Origin: Variovorax sp. EL159 | GTDB taxonomy: Bacteria; Pseudomonadota; Gammaproteobacteria; Burkholderiales; Burkholderiaceae_C | DNA: 64,000 nucleotides | NCBI RefSeq assembly: GCF_900100965.1 | Contig: NZ_FMUJ01000005.1 | Span: 558,001-622,000 of the forward strand | Direction: 5' to 3' | Part shown: in pieces, positions 17,420-24,511 of the stretch | Layout: every line of letters starts with the position of its first letter | How positions within the stretch are numbered: position 1 is the stretch's first letter | Program-made: the position numbers and the translations under genes | Notes under the pieces: generated by a model | What the model saw: only the letters and a program-made list of their open reading frames with translations | The model's database searches: none | Told to the model about the DNA's origin: nothing

Positions 17420-18444
17420 GCGCGGTGATGGACGCGGCACCCTCGCCCCAACCCTCTCCCGCGCGCGGGAGAGGGAGCAGGAAGGGGCTCAACCCGAAGT
17501 ACCTGCCGCTGGTGGCGACGGTCTCACTGTTCGTGCTGGTCGCCACGCTGGGCTCGGTCTTCTACGACGGCTTCTTCTCCGCGCAGGTGTTCCTCAACCT
17601 GCTGATCGACAACGCCTTCCTCATCGTCGTGGCCGTGGGCATGACCTTCGTGATCCTTTCGGGCGGCATCGACCTGTCCGTCGGCTCGGTGATCGCGTTG
17701 ACCACCATGGTCTCGGCCTCGCTGGTCGAAAACCACGGCTGGAGCCCGGCCATCGTGATTCCGCTGGTGCTGCTCATGGGCACGGCCTTCGGCGCGTTCA
17801 TGGGGCTGCTGATCGAGCGCTTCCGGCTGCAGCCCTTCATCGTCACGCTGGCGGGCATGTTCCTGGCCCGTGGCCTGTGCTATCTCATCAGCATCGATTC
17901 GATCAGCATCACCAACGCGTTCTACTCCGAGGTCTCGCAGATCCGCATTCCGATCTGGGGCGAGGCTTCGGTGTCGATCAGCGCGGTGATCGCCGTCGTG
18001 GTGCTGCTCGCGGCGGTGTTCATCGCGCACTGCACCCCCTTCGGCCGCGCGGTGTACGCCATCGGCGGCAGCGAGCAGTCGGCGATGCTGATGGGCCTGC
18101 CGGTGCGCCGCACGCTCATCGGCGTGTACACGCTGTCGGGCTTCTGCTCGGCGCTGGCGGGCGTGATCTTCACCTTCTACATGCTCTCGGGCTACGGCCT
18201 GCATGCGATGGGGCTGGAGCTCGATGCGATTGCGGCAGTGGTGATCGGCGGCACGCTGCTCACGGGCGGCGTGGGCTATGTGGCGGGCACGCTGTTCGGC
18301 GTGCTGATGCTCGGGATCATCCAGACGCTGATCTCGTTCGACGGCACGCTCAGTTCGTGGTGGACGCGCATCGTCGTCGGCGCGCTGCTGTTCGTGTTCT
18401 GCCTGCTGCAGCGCTTCTTCACTTCGCGCGCACCCCGGCGCTGA
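17416..18444 (+). CDS. yjfF: YjfF-like sugar ABC transporter permease
   Basis: 342 aa from ATG 17416, with a 4-bp ATGA overlap. CUT2 permease with the SGGIDLSVGSVIAL loop and IGGTLLTGGVGYVAG segment. Its cytoplasmic N-terminus (residues ~9-22, APSPQPSPARGRGS) is encoded by a palindromic repeat, so this start may be a recent extension. A later initiation codon cannot be excluded, but the overlap supports 17416. Partner of the preceding permease. Confidence 0.87.
   Translation: MSAVMDAAPSPQPSPARGRGSRKGLNPKYLPLVATVSLFVLVATLGSVFYDGFFSAQVFLNLLIDNAFLIVVAVGMTFVILSGGIDLSVGSVIALTTMVSASLVENHGWSPAIVIPLVLLMGTAFGAFMGLLIERFRLQPFIVTLAGMFLARGLCYLISIDSISITNAFYSEVSQIRIPIWGEASVSISAVIAVVVLLAAVFIAHCTPFGRAVYAIGGSEQSAMLMGLPVRRTLIGVYTLSGFCSALAGVIFTFYMLSGYGLHAMGLELDAIAAVVIGGTLLTGGVGYVAGTLFGVLMLGIIQTLISFDGTLSSWWTRIVVGALLFVFCLLQRFFTSRAPRR
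17452..17475. repeat. Perfect 24-bp palindrome inside the yjfF coding start
   Basis: The arm CCCTCTCCCGCG is followed directly by its exact reverse complement, centred between 17463 and 17464 and flanked by CCCCAA and AGCAGGAAGGGG. It is a dispersed REP-type motif that here falls within codons 13-20 of a permease and stays in frame. Confidence 0.75.
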
Positions 18445-18474
18445 CTTTCTCTTTTCTTTCCCAGGACACCTCGC

Positions 18475-20223
18475 ATGCCGGATACCCCTCCGAAGAAACT
18501 GCGCTCGACCGAATGGTTCGGCTCGGCCGACAAGAACGGCTTCATGTACCGAAGCTGGATGAAGAACCAGGGCATTCCCGACCACGAGTTCGACGGCCGG
18601 CCGATCATCGGCATCTGCAACACCTGGTCGGAGCTGACGCCGTGCAACGCGCACTTTCGCAAGATCGCCGAGCACGTCAAGCGCGGCATCTCGGAGGCGG
18701 GCGGCTTTCCGGTGGAGTTTCCGGTGTTCTCGAACGGCGAGTCGAACCTGCGGCCCACCGCGATGCTCACGCGCAACCTCGCGAGCATGGACGTGGAAGA
18801 GGCCATTCGCGGCAACCCGGTCGATGCGGTGGTGCTGCTCACGGGCTGCGACAAGACCACGCCCGCGCTGCTGATGGGCGCCGCGAGCTGCGACATCCCG
18901 GCCATCGTGGTCACGGGCGGGCCGATGCTGAACGGCAAGCTCGACGGCAAGGACATCGGCTCGGGCACGGCCGTGTGGCAACTGCACGAATCGCTGAAGG
19001 CGGGCGAGATCAACCTGCACCAGTTCCTCTCGGCCGAAGGCGGCATGTCGCGGTCGGCGGGCACTTGCAACACGATGGGCACGGCCTCGACCATGGCCTG
19101 CATGGCCGAGGCGCTGGGCACTTCGCTGCCGCACAACGCGGCGATTCCTGCAGTGGATGCGCGGCGCTACGTGCTCGCGCAGATGTCGGGCATGCGTGCG
19201 GTGCAGATGGCAAAAGAAGGGCTCACGCTGTCGAAGATCCTCACGCGCGAGGCTTTCGAGAACGCCATTCGCGTGAACGCGGCCATCGGCGGATCGACCA
19301 ATGCGGTGATTCACCTGAAGGCGATCGCGGGGCGCATCGGTATCGAGCTCGAGCTGGAAGACTGGACGCGCATCGGCAGCCACACACCCACCATCGTCGA
19401 CCTGATGCCCTCGGGCCGCTTCCTGATGGAGGAGTTCTATTACGCCGGCGGCCTGCCCGCCGTGCTGCGCCGCCTCGGCGAAAACGGGCTGCTGCCGCAC
19501 CCCGGTGCACTCACCGTCAACGGCCATTCGATCTGGGACAACGTGCGCGAGGCGCCGAGCCTGAACGACGAGGTGATCCGCCCGTTGAGCAATCCGCTGA
19601 TCGCAGATGGCGGCATCCGCATCCTGCGCGGCAACCTTTCGCCGCGCGGCGCGGTGCTCAAGCCCTCGGCCGCAACGCCCGCGCTGCTCAAGCACCGTGG
19701 CCGTGCGGTGGTGTTCGAGAACCTGGAGCACTACAAGGAGCGCATCGTCGATGAAGACCTCGACATCGATGCGAGCTCGGTGATGGTGCTCAAGAACTGC
19801 GGCCCCAAGGGCTACCCCGGCATGGCCGAGGTGGGCAACATGGGGTTGCCGCCGAAGCTGCTGCGCCAGGGCGTGAAGGACATGGTGCGCATCTCGGATG
19901 CACGCATGAGCGGCACGGCCTACGGCACGGTGGTGCTGCACGTCGCGCCTGAAGCGGCCGATGGCGGCCCGCTCGCGGCGGTGCGCGACGGCGACTGGAT
20001 CGAGCTCGATTGCGATGCGGGGCGGCTGCACCTGGACATCAGCGATGAAGAGCTCGCGTCACGCCTGGCATCGCTGAGCGCAAGCGATGCGCAGCCCATG
20101 AGCACGCGCGGCGGCGGCTACCAGAAGCTGTACGTCAACCATGTGCTGCAGGCCGACGAAGGCTGTGACTTCGACTTTCTCGTCGGCTGCCGCGGCGCGG
20201 CCGTTCCTCGCCATTCCCACTGA
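18475..20223 (+). CDS. L-arabonate dehydratase (IlvD/Edd family)
   Basis: 582 aa. IlvD/Edd-family iron-sulphur dehydratase with the conserved cysteines in ICNTW (Cys48), GCDKTTP (Cys125) and GTCNTMGTAS (Cys198), plus the C-terminal GPKGYPGMAEVGNMGLPPK and RISDARMSGTAYG segments. The RPTAMLTRNLAS and GGLPAVLRRLGE segments match the sugar-acid branch, as in Rhizobium L-arabinonate dehydratase, rather than amino-acid IlvD. It converts L-arabonate (and probably related acids such as D-fuconate or galactonate) to the 2-keto-3-deoxy acid. It follows the second importer by 30 bp in the same operon. Confidence 0.9.
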   Translation: MPDTPPKKLRSTEWFGSADKNGFMYRSWMKNQGIPDHEFDGRPIIGICNTWSELTPCNAHFRKIAEHVKRGISEAGGFPVEFPVFSNGESNLRPTAMLTRNLASMDVEEAIRGNPVDAVVLLTGCDKTTPALLMGAASCDIPAIVVTGGPMLNGKLDGKDIGSGTAVWQLHESLKAGEINLHQFLSAEGGMSRSAGTCNTMGTASTMACMAEALGTSLPHNAAIPAVDARRYVLAQMSGMRAVQMAKEGLTLSKILTREAFENAIRVNAAIGGSTNAVIHLKAIAGRIGIELELEDWTRIGSHTPTIVDLMPSGRFLMEEFYYAGGLPAVLRRLGENGLLPHPGALTVNGHSIWDNVREAPSLNDEVIRPLSNPLIADGGIRILRGNLSPRGAVLKPSAATPALLKHRGRAVVFENLEHYKERIVDEDLDIDASSVMVLKNCGPKGYPGMAEVGNMGLPPKLLRQGVKDMVRISDARMSGTAYGTVVLHVAPEAADGGPLAAVRDGDWIELDCDAGRLHLDISDEELASRLASLSASDAQPMSTRGGGYQKLYVNHVLQADEGCDFDFLVGCRGAAVPRHSH

Positions 20224-20242
20224 TGACTGATTCATTGAAGCC

Positions 20243-21160
20243 ATGACTCCCAGATACCGCGGCATCTTCCCGGTGGTGCCGACCACCTTCACCGAACGGG
20301 GCGCGCTCGACATCGAGAGCCAGAAGCGTTGTGTCGATTTCATGATCGACGCGGGCTCTGACGGGCTGTGCATCCTCGCGAATTTCTCGGAGCAGTTCGT
20401 GCTGTCCGATGATGAACGCGAGGTGCTGACGCGCAGCATCCTCGAACACGTCAAGGGCCGCGTGCCGGTGATCGTGACGACCACGCACTACAGCACCAAG
20501 GTCTGCGCCGAACGCAGCCGCCGCGCGCAGGACATGGGCGCGGCAATGCTGATGGTGATGCCGCCGTACCACGGCGCGACCTTTCGCGTACCCGAGCCGC
20601 AGATCTACGAGTTCTATGCGCGGCTGTCGGACGCGGTGGGCATCCCCATCATGATCCAGGATGCACCGGCCAGTGGCACGGTGCTGTCGGCGCCATTCCT
20701 TGCGCGCATGGCCAGGGAGATCGAGCATGTCGCGTATTTCAAGATCGAAACGGCGGGCGCGGCCGCGAAGCTGCGCGAGCTGATCCGCCTGGGCGGCGAT
20801 GCCATCGAAGGCCCGTGGGACGGCGAAGAGGCCATCACGCTGATGCCCGACCTCGATGCGGGTGCGACCGGCTCGATGACCGGCGGCGGCTACCCGGATG
20901 GCATCCGCCCGATCATCGAAGCGCACCGCGCGGGCGACCGCGACAAGGCCTTTGCGCTCTACCAGCAGTGGCTGCCGCTCATCAACTACGAGAACCGGCA
21001 GGCCGGCCTTCTGGCCTGCAAGTCGCTCATGAAGGAGGGCGGCGTGATCGCTTGCGAGGCGCCACGGCATCCGCTGCCGGCGATGCACCCCGAGACGCGC
21101 GCCGGCCTGATCGAGACGGCGAAGCGGCTCGACCCGATGGTGTTGCGCTGGGGCCGCTAG
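20243..21160 (+). CDS. 2-keto-3-deoxy-L-arabonate dehydratase (DHDPS superfamily)
   Basis: 305 aa class I aldolase-type barrel. The Schiff-base Lys is Lys167 in YFKIETAG. The segment GPWDGEEAITLMPDLDAGATGSM and length match 2-keto-3-deoxy-L-arabonate dehydratases, which yield alpha-ketoglutaric semialdehyde, rather than DapA or the aldolase. It directly follows arabonate dehydratase, so the aldehyde dehydrogenase at the head of the operon completes a route to 2-oxoglutarate. Its last ~134 bp overlap the 3' end of the convergent LysR gene. Confidence 0.9.
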   Translation: MTPRYRGIFPVVPTTFTERGALDIESQKRCVDFMIDAGSDGLCILANFSEQFVLSDDEREVLTRSILEHVKGRVPVIVTTTHYSTKVCAERSRRAQDMGAAMLMVMPPYHGATFRVPEPQIYEFYARLSDAVGIPIMIQDAPASGTVLSAPFLARMAREIEHVAYFKIETAGAAAKLRELIRLGGDAIEGPWDGEEAITLMPDLDAGATGSMTGGGYPDGIRPIIEAHRAGDRDKAFALYQQWLPLINYENRQAGLLACKSLMKEGGVIACEAPRHPLPAMHPETRAGLIETAKRLDPMVLRWGR

Positions 21161-22073
21161 CCTTGCCGGCTTTCTCGACGAAGTAGGGCGCGACGATCTC
21201 GCCCAGCCAGTCCATCACGGCCAGCACGCGCGGCGCGAGCTGGCGGCGGTTGGCGTACAGCAGCGACACCGGCATCGGGCGTGCGTCGAACTCCGGCATC
21301 ACGCGCACGAGCGCGCCCGAGGCGAGGCTTGTCGCCATGCCCGCGACCGGCGCCTGGATCAGGCCCAGGCCGGCGAGCGCGGCGGCCTGGTAGGCCTCGG
21401 TGCCGTTCACCGTGATGGTGGCGCGCACGGGGTGCATCTTGTAGAGGCCGTCGGCGGGGTCCAGGTATTCCCAGCCGGCGTTGGAAGAAAGCGTTTGCGC
21501 GAAGTGCACGACGCGGTGCTGCGCAAGGTCGTCCAGCGTGCGGGGTGTGCCGTGCGCGCGCAGATAGTCGGGGCTCGCGGCGTTGGCCATCTGCATGGCG
21601 CCCAGCGGCCGCGCCACCAGGTCCGAGTCGCCGAGCATGCCCACGCGCAGCACGCAGTCGAAGCCCTCGTGCACGAGGTCGACACGGCGGTCGGTGGTGC
21701 TGATGCCGATTTCGAGCGCCGGATGCCGCGCAAGAAATTCGGGCAGGCGCGGAATGACGAGGTCGCGCGCCACCACGTTCGGCAGGTCGATGCGCAGCCG
21801 TCCCGTGAGGCCGCTGGCGTGCGTGCGGAACATGGTGGCGAGCTGTTCGCCTTCGGCCAGGTAGTCCTTGCAGCGGTCGAGAAAGCGTTCGCCGTCTTCG
21901 GTGAGGCGCACGCTGCGCGTGGTGCGCTGCAAGAGCCGTGTGCCGAGCCGTTCTTCGAGTTGCTGCACGGCCACCGACACCCGTGCGCGGGTCAGCCCGA
22001 GCTGGTCGGCGGCGCGGCTGAAGCTCGCGAGTTCGGCCACCCTGGAAAAGATGCGGAGTTCATCGGCGTTCAT
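21027..22073 (-). CDS. LysR-family regulator with unusual C-terminal tail
   Basis: 348 aa. Standard LysR HTH (FSRAADQLGLTRARVSVAVQQLEERLGTRLLQR) and effector domain through about residue 304 (VAPYFVEKAGK). The last 44 residues are Arg/Ser/Ala/Pro-rich and lie entirely opposite the 3' end of the convergent dehydratase gene, as if the original stop was lost. The group resembles LysR proteins that sit next to and control short-chain dehydrogenases, and such a gene diverges from it here. The effector is unknown. Confidence 0.85.
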   Translation of the reverse strand: MNADELRIFSRVAELASFSRAADQLGLTRARVSVAVQQLEERLGTRLLQRTTRSVRLTEDGERFLDRCKDYLAEGEQLATMFRTHASGLTGRLRIDLPNVVARDLVIPRLPEFLARHPALEIGISTTDRRVDLVHEGFDCVLRVGMLGDSDLVARPLGAMQMANAASPDYLRAHGTPRTLDDLAQHRVVHFAQTLSSNAGWEYLDPADGLYKMHPVRATITVNGTEAYQAAALAGLGLIQAPVAGMATSLASGALVRVMPEFDARPMPVSLLYANRRQLAPRVLAVMDWLGEIVAPYFVEKAGKASGPSATPSGRAASPSRSGRRASRGASPAADAVAPRKRSRRPPS

Positions 22074-22083
22074 GGCGGTGGAT

Positions 22084-22103
22084 TGTTATTTTTTCAAATA
22101 ACA
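22084..22103. promoter_or_regulatory. Perfect inverted repeat, candidate LysR operator
   Basis: TGTTATTT at 22084-22091 pairs with AAATAACA at 22096-22103 around a TTTC spacer, 11 bp upstream of the LysR start and in the LysR/SDR divergent gap. Its AT-rich palindromic form fits LysR-type binding sites, so autoregulation and control of the divergent SDR gene are likely. Confidence 0.5.
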
Positions 22104-22200
22104 GTGTGCAGCGTTTCGAGGGATTTATCTGCATGCCGGTAATTTTTAAAGTCCAGCCATCGATTCACCGATCAACCGATCAACCACCAAGGACTTTGAA

Positions 22201-22980
22201 ATGACCGCTTCCCGCACTCCCCAACCCTCCCGCATCGCACTCATCACCGGCGGTGGCCGCGGCCTCGGCCGCAGCGCCGCGCTGGCGCTTGCCGCCGACG
22301 GTGTCGACGTGATCCTGACCTACGTGTCGAACGAAGCCAGCGCGCACGCGGTGGTGTCCGAGATCGAGGCGAAGGGGCGCCGCGCCGTCGCGTTGCGGCT
22401 CGACGTGGGCGACAGCAAGACCTTTCCCGCGTTCGCGGATTCAGTGAAGGCGGCGCTGGCGGCCACGTGGCAGCGCGAGCGCTTCGACTTCCTGGTGAAC
22501 AACGCGGGCGTGGGCCTGCACGTGAATTTCGAGGACACGACCGAAGCGCAGTTCGACACGCTCTTCAACGTCCACTTCAAGGGCCCGTACTTCCTCACGC
22601 AGAAGCTGTTGCCGCTGATCAACGACGGCGGGCGCATCGTCAACCTGTCGTCGGGGCTGACCCGCTTCGCGATGACCGGCGCGTCCGCCTATGCCGCGAT
22701 GAAGGGCGCGGTGGAAACACTCACGCGCTACCTGGCCAAGGAGCTGGGCGCGCGGGGCATTGCAGTGAACACGATTGCGCCGGGTGCGATCGAAACCGAC
22801 TTCAGCGGTGGCATGGTGCGCGACAACCCGCAAGTGAACGCGATGGTCGCGGGCTTCACCGCGCTCGGTCGCGCGGGCCGGCCCGACGACGTCGGTGGCG
22901 CCATCGCGAGTTTGCTCAGGGAGGGCAATGGCTGGGTCAACGCCCAGCGCATCGAGGTGTCGGGCGGGATGTTCGTCTGA
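22201..22980 (+). CDS. SDR-family oxidoreductase
   Basis: 259 aa classical short-chain dehydrogenase with AAGGA upstream. The NAD(P) motif TGGGRGLG is at 16-23, NNAG follows, Ser near 151 lies in LSSGL, and Tyr164/Lys168 in YAAMK. The segment VNTIAPGAIETDF is typical. The substrate cannot be deduced. It is divergent from a LysR regulator, the common arrangement for inducible reductases. It is not clearly part of the arabinose route. Confidence 0.85.
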   Translation: MTASRTPQPSRIALITGGGRGLGRSAALALAADGVDVILTYVSNEASAHAVVSEIEAKGRRAVALRLDVGDSKTFPAFADSVKAALAATWQRERFDFLVNNAGVGLHVNFEDTTEAQFDTLFNVHFKGPYFLTQKLLPLINDGGRIVNLSSGLTRFAMTGASAYAAMKGAVETLTRYLAKELGARGIAVNTIAPGAIETDFSGGMVRDNPQVNAMVAGFTALGRAGRPDDVGGAIASLLREGNGWVNAQRIEVSGGMFV

Positions 22981-23006
22981 ACATCCGGTGCGCGCCCGAC
23001 GGGCGT

Positions 23007-23261
23007 TCAGCTCTTTTCGAGCTCGGTGACTTGCAGGGACAGGTCGAACAGCTTGGACTTGCTGGCGTAGTAGCGGTCGAGCCGCCATTCCTTCAGGATG
23101 TCCATCGCGAGCTGGAAGCTCTTGTAGTCGAGGTTGTAGAGCGTGATCAGCTCGAAGCTGCGTTCGGATTCGAGCGCCAACACGAGCTGGGCCAGGATCT
23201 TGGCCGATTCGTTGGCCGGGTCCGTTTCTATGAATCGGCGAGCGACCTTGATGGCATTCAT
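23007..23261 (-). CDS. Small conserved protein of unknown function
   Basis: 84 aa, predicted soluble and mostly helical, starting MNAIKVARRFIETDPANES and rich in Leu, Lys and Glu, with no signal peptide or membrane segment. The upstream sequence CCTCCCCC on the plus strand gives a GGGGGAGG ribosome site. The well-formed coding sequence and ribosome site make it a real gene, but I recognise no domain and can assign no function. Confidence 0.7.
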   Translation of the reverse strand: MNAIKVARRFIETDPANESAKILAQLVLALESERSFELITLYNLDYKSFQLAMDILKEWRLDRYYASKSKLFDLSLQVTELEKS

Positions 23262-23368
23262 GGGGGAGGGTTCCTCGGTAGGCAGGGAGCGAGAACTATA
23301 GCTAGCACCGTCTCACCTTTTATGACAGTCTTGTGACAATCGAGGCTATCAATGCGGGTTTTCCCTGG

Positions 23369-23402
23369 GCCGCCGCCTGTTTCGGGGGCAGCGGCTTTTT
23401 TT
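23369..23402 (+). terminator. Orphan intrinsic terminator
   Basis: GCCGCCGCC at 23369-23377 pairs with GGCAGCGGC at 23387-23395 (one mismatch), followed by seven T at 23396-23402. It faces the plus strand between two minus-strand genes, with no plus-strand coding gene directly before it. It may end a short RNA or antisense transcript. Confidence 0.6.
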
Positions 23403-23436
23403 CTCGCGGACCGGCCTGGCGAGCGGCCCCGTCCCG

Positions 23437-23862
23437 TCAGCGCATGGGCGCGGGGGCCCGGCCCGGCGCCGGCACCATGGTCGTGGTGACCGATTCGCGG
23501 ATCACGCCGCCGCCCATCACGCTGCCGTCGACCCGGCTGTCGGTGTTGCCCATGCTGCCGAGCACGCGGGCCTCGCAGGCGGAGCGGTCCGACGGCGGTT
23601 GCAGGTTGCAGCGGGCCAGTGCATTGGCGCGGTAGTCGGGGGCGCTGGTCAGGCCGCCACGGGCCGCGGCCTGACGGGCGGCGCCGGCTTCGCGGATGCA
23701 GGCGGCACGGTCTTGCTGGTTGTGGCCGCAGACCGCGAGTTCCCGCTGGTAGGTGCTGTCGGACTCCCCGCGCCGCGGCGTGGCCGCCGAGGCGATGGTG
23801 GTGGCCGCCAGCCCGCTGATGGCCAGCAGGGCGAAGATCATCGAACGCGCGTTGCTTGTCAT
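23437..23862 (-). CDS. Small exported Cys-containing protein, paralogue A
   Basis: 141 aa from ATG 23862, with AAGGAG upstream. A signal peptide ends near ASAATPRR. The mature part has regularly placed cysteines in a pattern like AVCGHNQQDRAACIREAGAAR...GGLTSAP...ARCNLQPPSDRSACEARV, followed by a GSMGNTD...DGSVMGGGVIRESVTT tail. The neighbouring upstream gene encodes a protein of the same layout. It is probably periplasmic, with the four cysteines likely in disulphides. No characterised family is recognised. Confidence 0.75.
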   Translation of the reverse strand: MTSNARSMIFALLAISGLAATTIASAATPRRGESDSTYQRELAVCGHNQQDRAACIREAGAARQAAARGGLTSAPDYRANALARCNLQPPSDRSACEARVLGSMGNTDSRVDGSVMGGGVIRESVTTTMVPAPGRAPAPMR

Positions 23863-23934
23863 GGATGGCTCCTTGAAGTGACGGGTAAAGACCTGGATGT
23901 GTTGGACATGCCGTGCATGGCCGGGTTCATTCAA

Positions 23935-24342
23935 TCAACGTGCGGGCTGCACGGGCTGAGCCGGCAGGGGCGTGACGGTTTCGCGCAGGATGCCGCCGCC
24001 CATCACGCTGCCTTCGACGGTGGTGTGCGAGCCGCCCTTGACGCGGGCCTCGCACCCGGCCTGGTCGCCGGCCGGTTGCTCGTGGCAGCGCGTGAGTGCG
24101 TTGATGTCTTCGCGCCCGGCGCTGGGGCTGGTGAGGCCGTTGCGGCCTGCTTCCTGGCGCGCCGCGCGGGCTTCACGCAGGCACGAGGCCCGGTCTTGCT
24201 GCACGCCGTCGCAACTGGCGCGTTCCTTCTGCATCCGTGCGTCGGGTGCCTGGGCATTGGCCATGGGCGCCCCGAGGACGAAGAACCCTCCGGCCGCAAT
24301 GAGGGCGGCGGCGGACAGGACGGAACGAACTCTTGTTGTCAT
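23935..24342 (-). CDS. Small exported Cys-containing protein, paralogue B
   Basis: 135 aa with AAGGAG before ATG 24342 and a signal peptide ending near ANAQAPDA. It shares with paralogue A the sequence order C..VQQDRASCLREARAARQ, GLTSP, LTRC, DQAGCEARV and GSVMGGGILRETV. The two genes are 72 bp apart in the same orientation, a tandem duplication that has since diverged. Function unknown. Confidence 0.75.
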   Translation of the reverse strand: MTTRVRSVLSAAALIAAGGFFVLGAPMANAQAPDARMQKERASCDGVQQDRASCLREARAARQEAGRNGLTSPSAGREDINALTRCHEQPAGDQAGCEARVKGGSHTTVEGSVMGGGILRETVTPLPAQPVQPAR

Positions 24343-24511
24343 GCGGACTCCTTGGTTGGGCCGCGTCCTCCGTGTGGGAAGTGCGCGACCGGAGCCACAG
24401 TGTGATGCCGCCGGGAGCGGTGGGCCTGTGGGACAGCCGCACAGAAAGCGCGGGCTGTACGCGCCGTTCCGTGTGGGACTCGTCCCGCAGCACGGGCGCG
24501 GCGCGCGCCCT

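Noticed and set aside
17524..20031. Long minus-strand open frame opposite the YjfF-like permease and arabonate dehydratase
   Set aside because: Low-complexity Arg/His/Ala product antisense to a conserved iron-sulphur enzyme; treated as a composition artefact.
22160..22195. Short tandem CGATCAAC-like repeats before the SDR gene
   Set aside because: Only two to three imperfect copies, too short to support a repeat array or an operator call.
23333..23635. Possible plus-strand protein over the orphan terminator
   Set aside because: The reading frame runs through the terminator stem and then antisense to the exported-protein gene; no ribosome site or family features.
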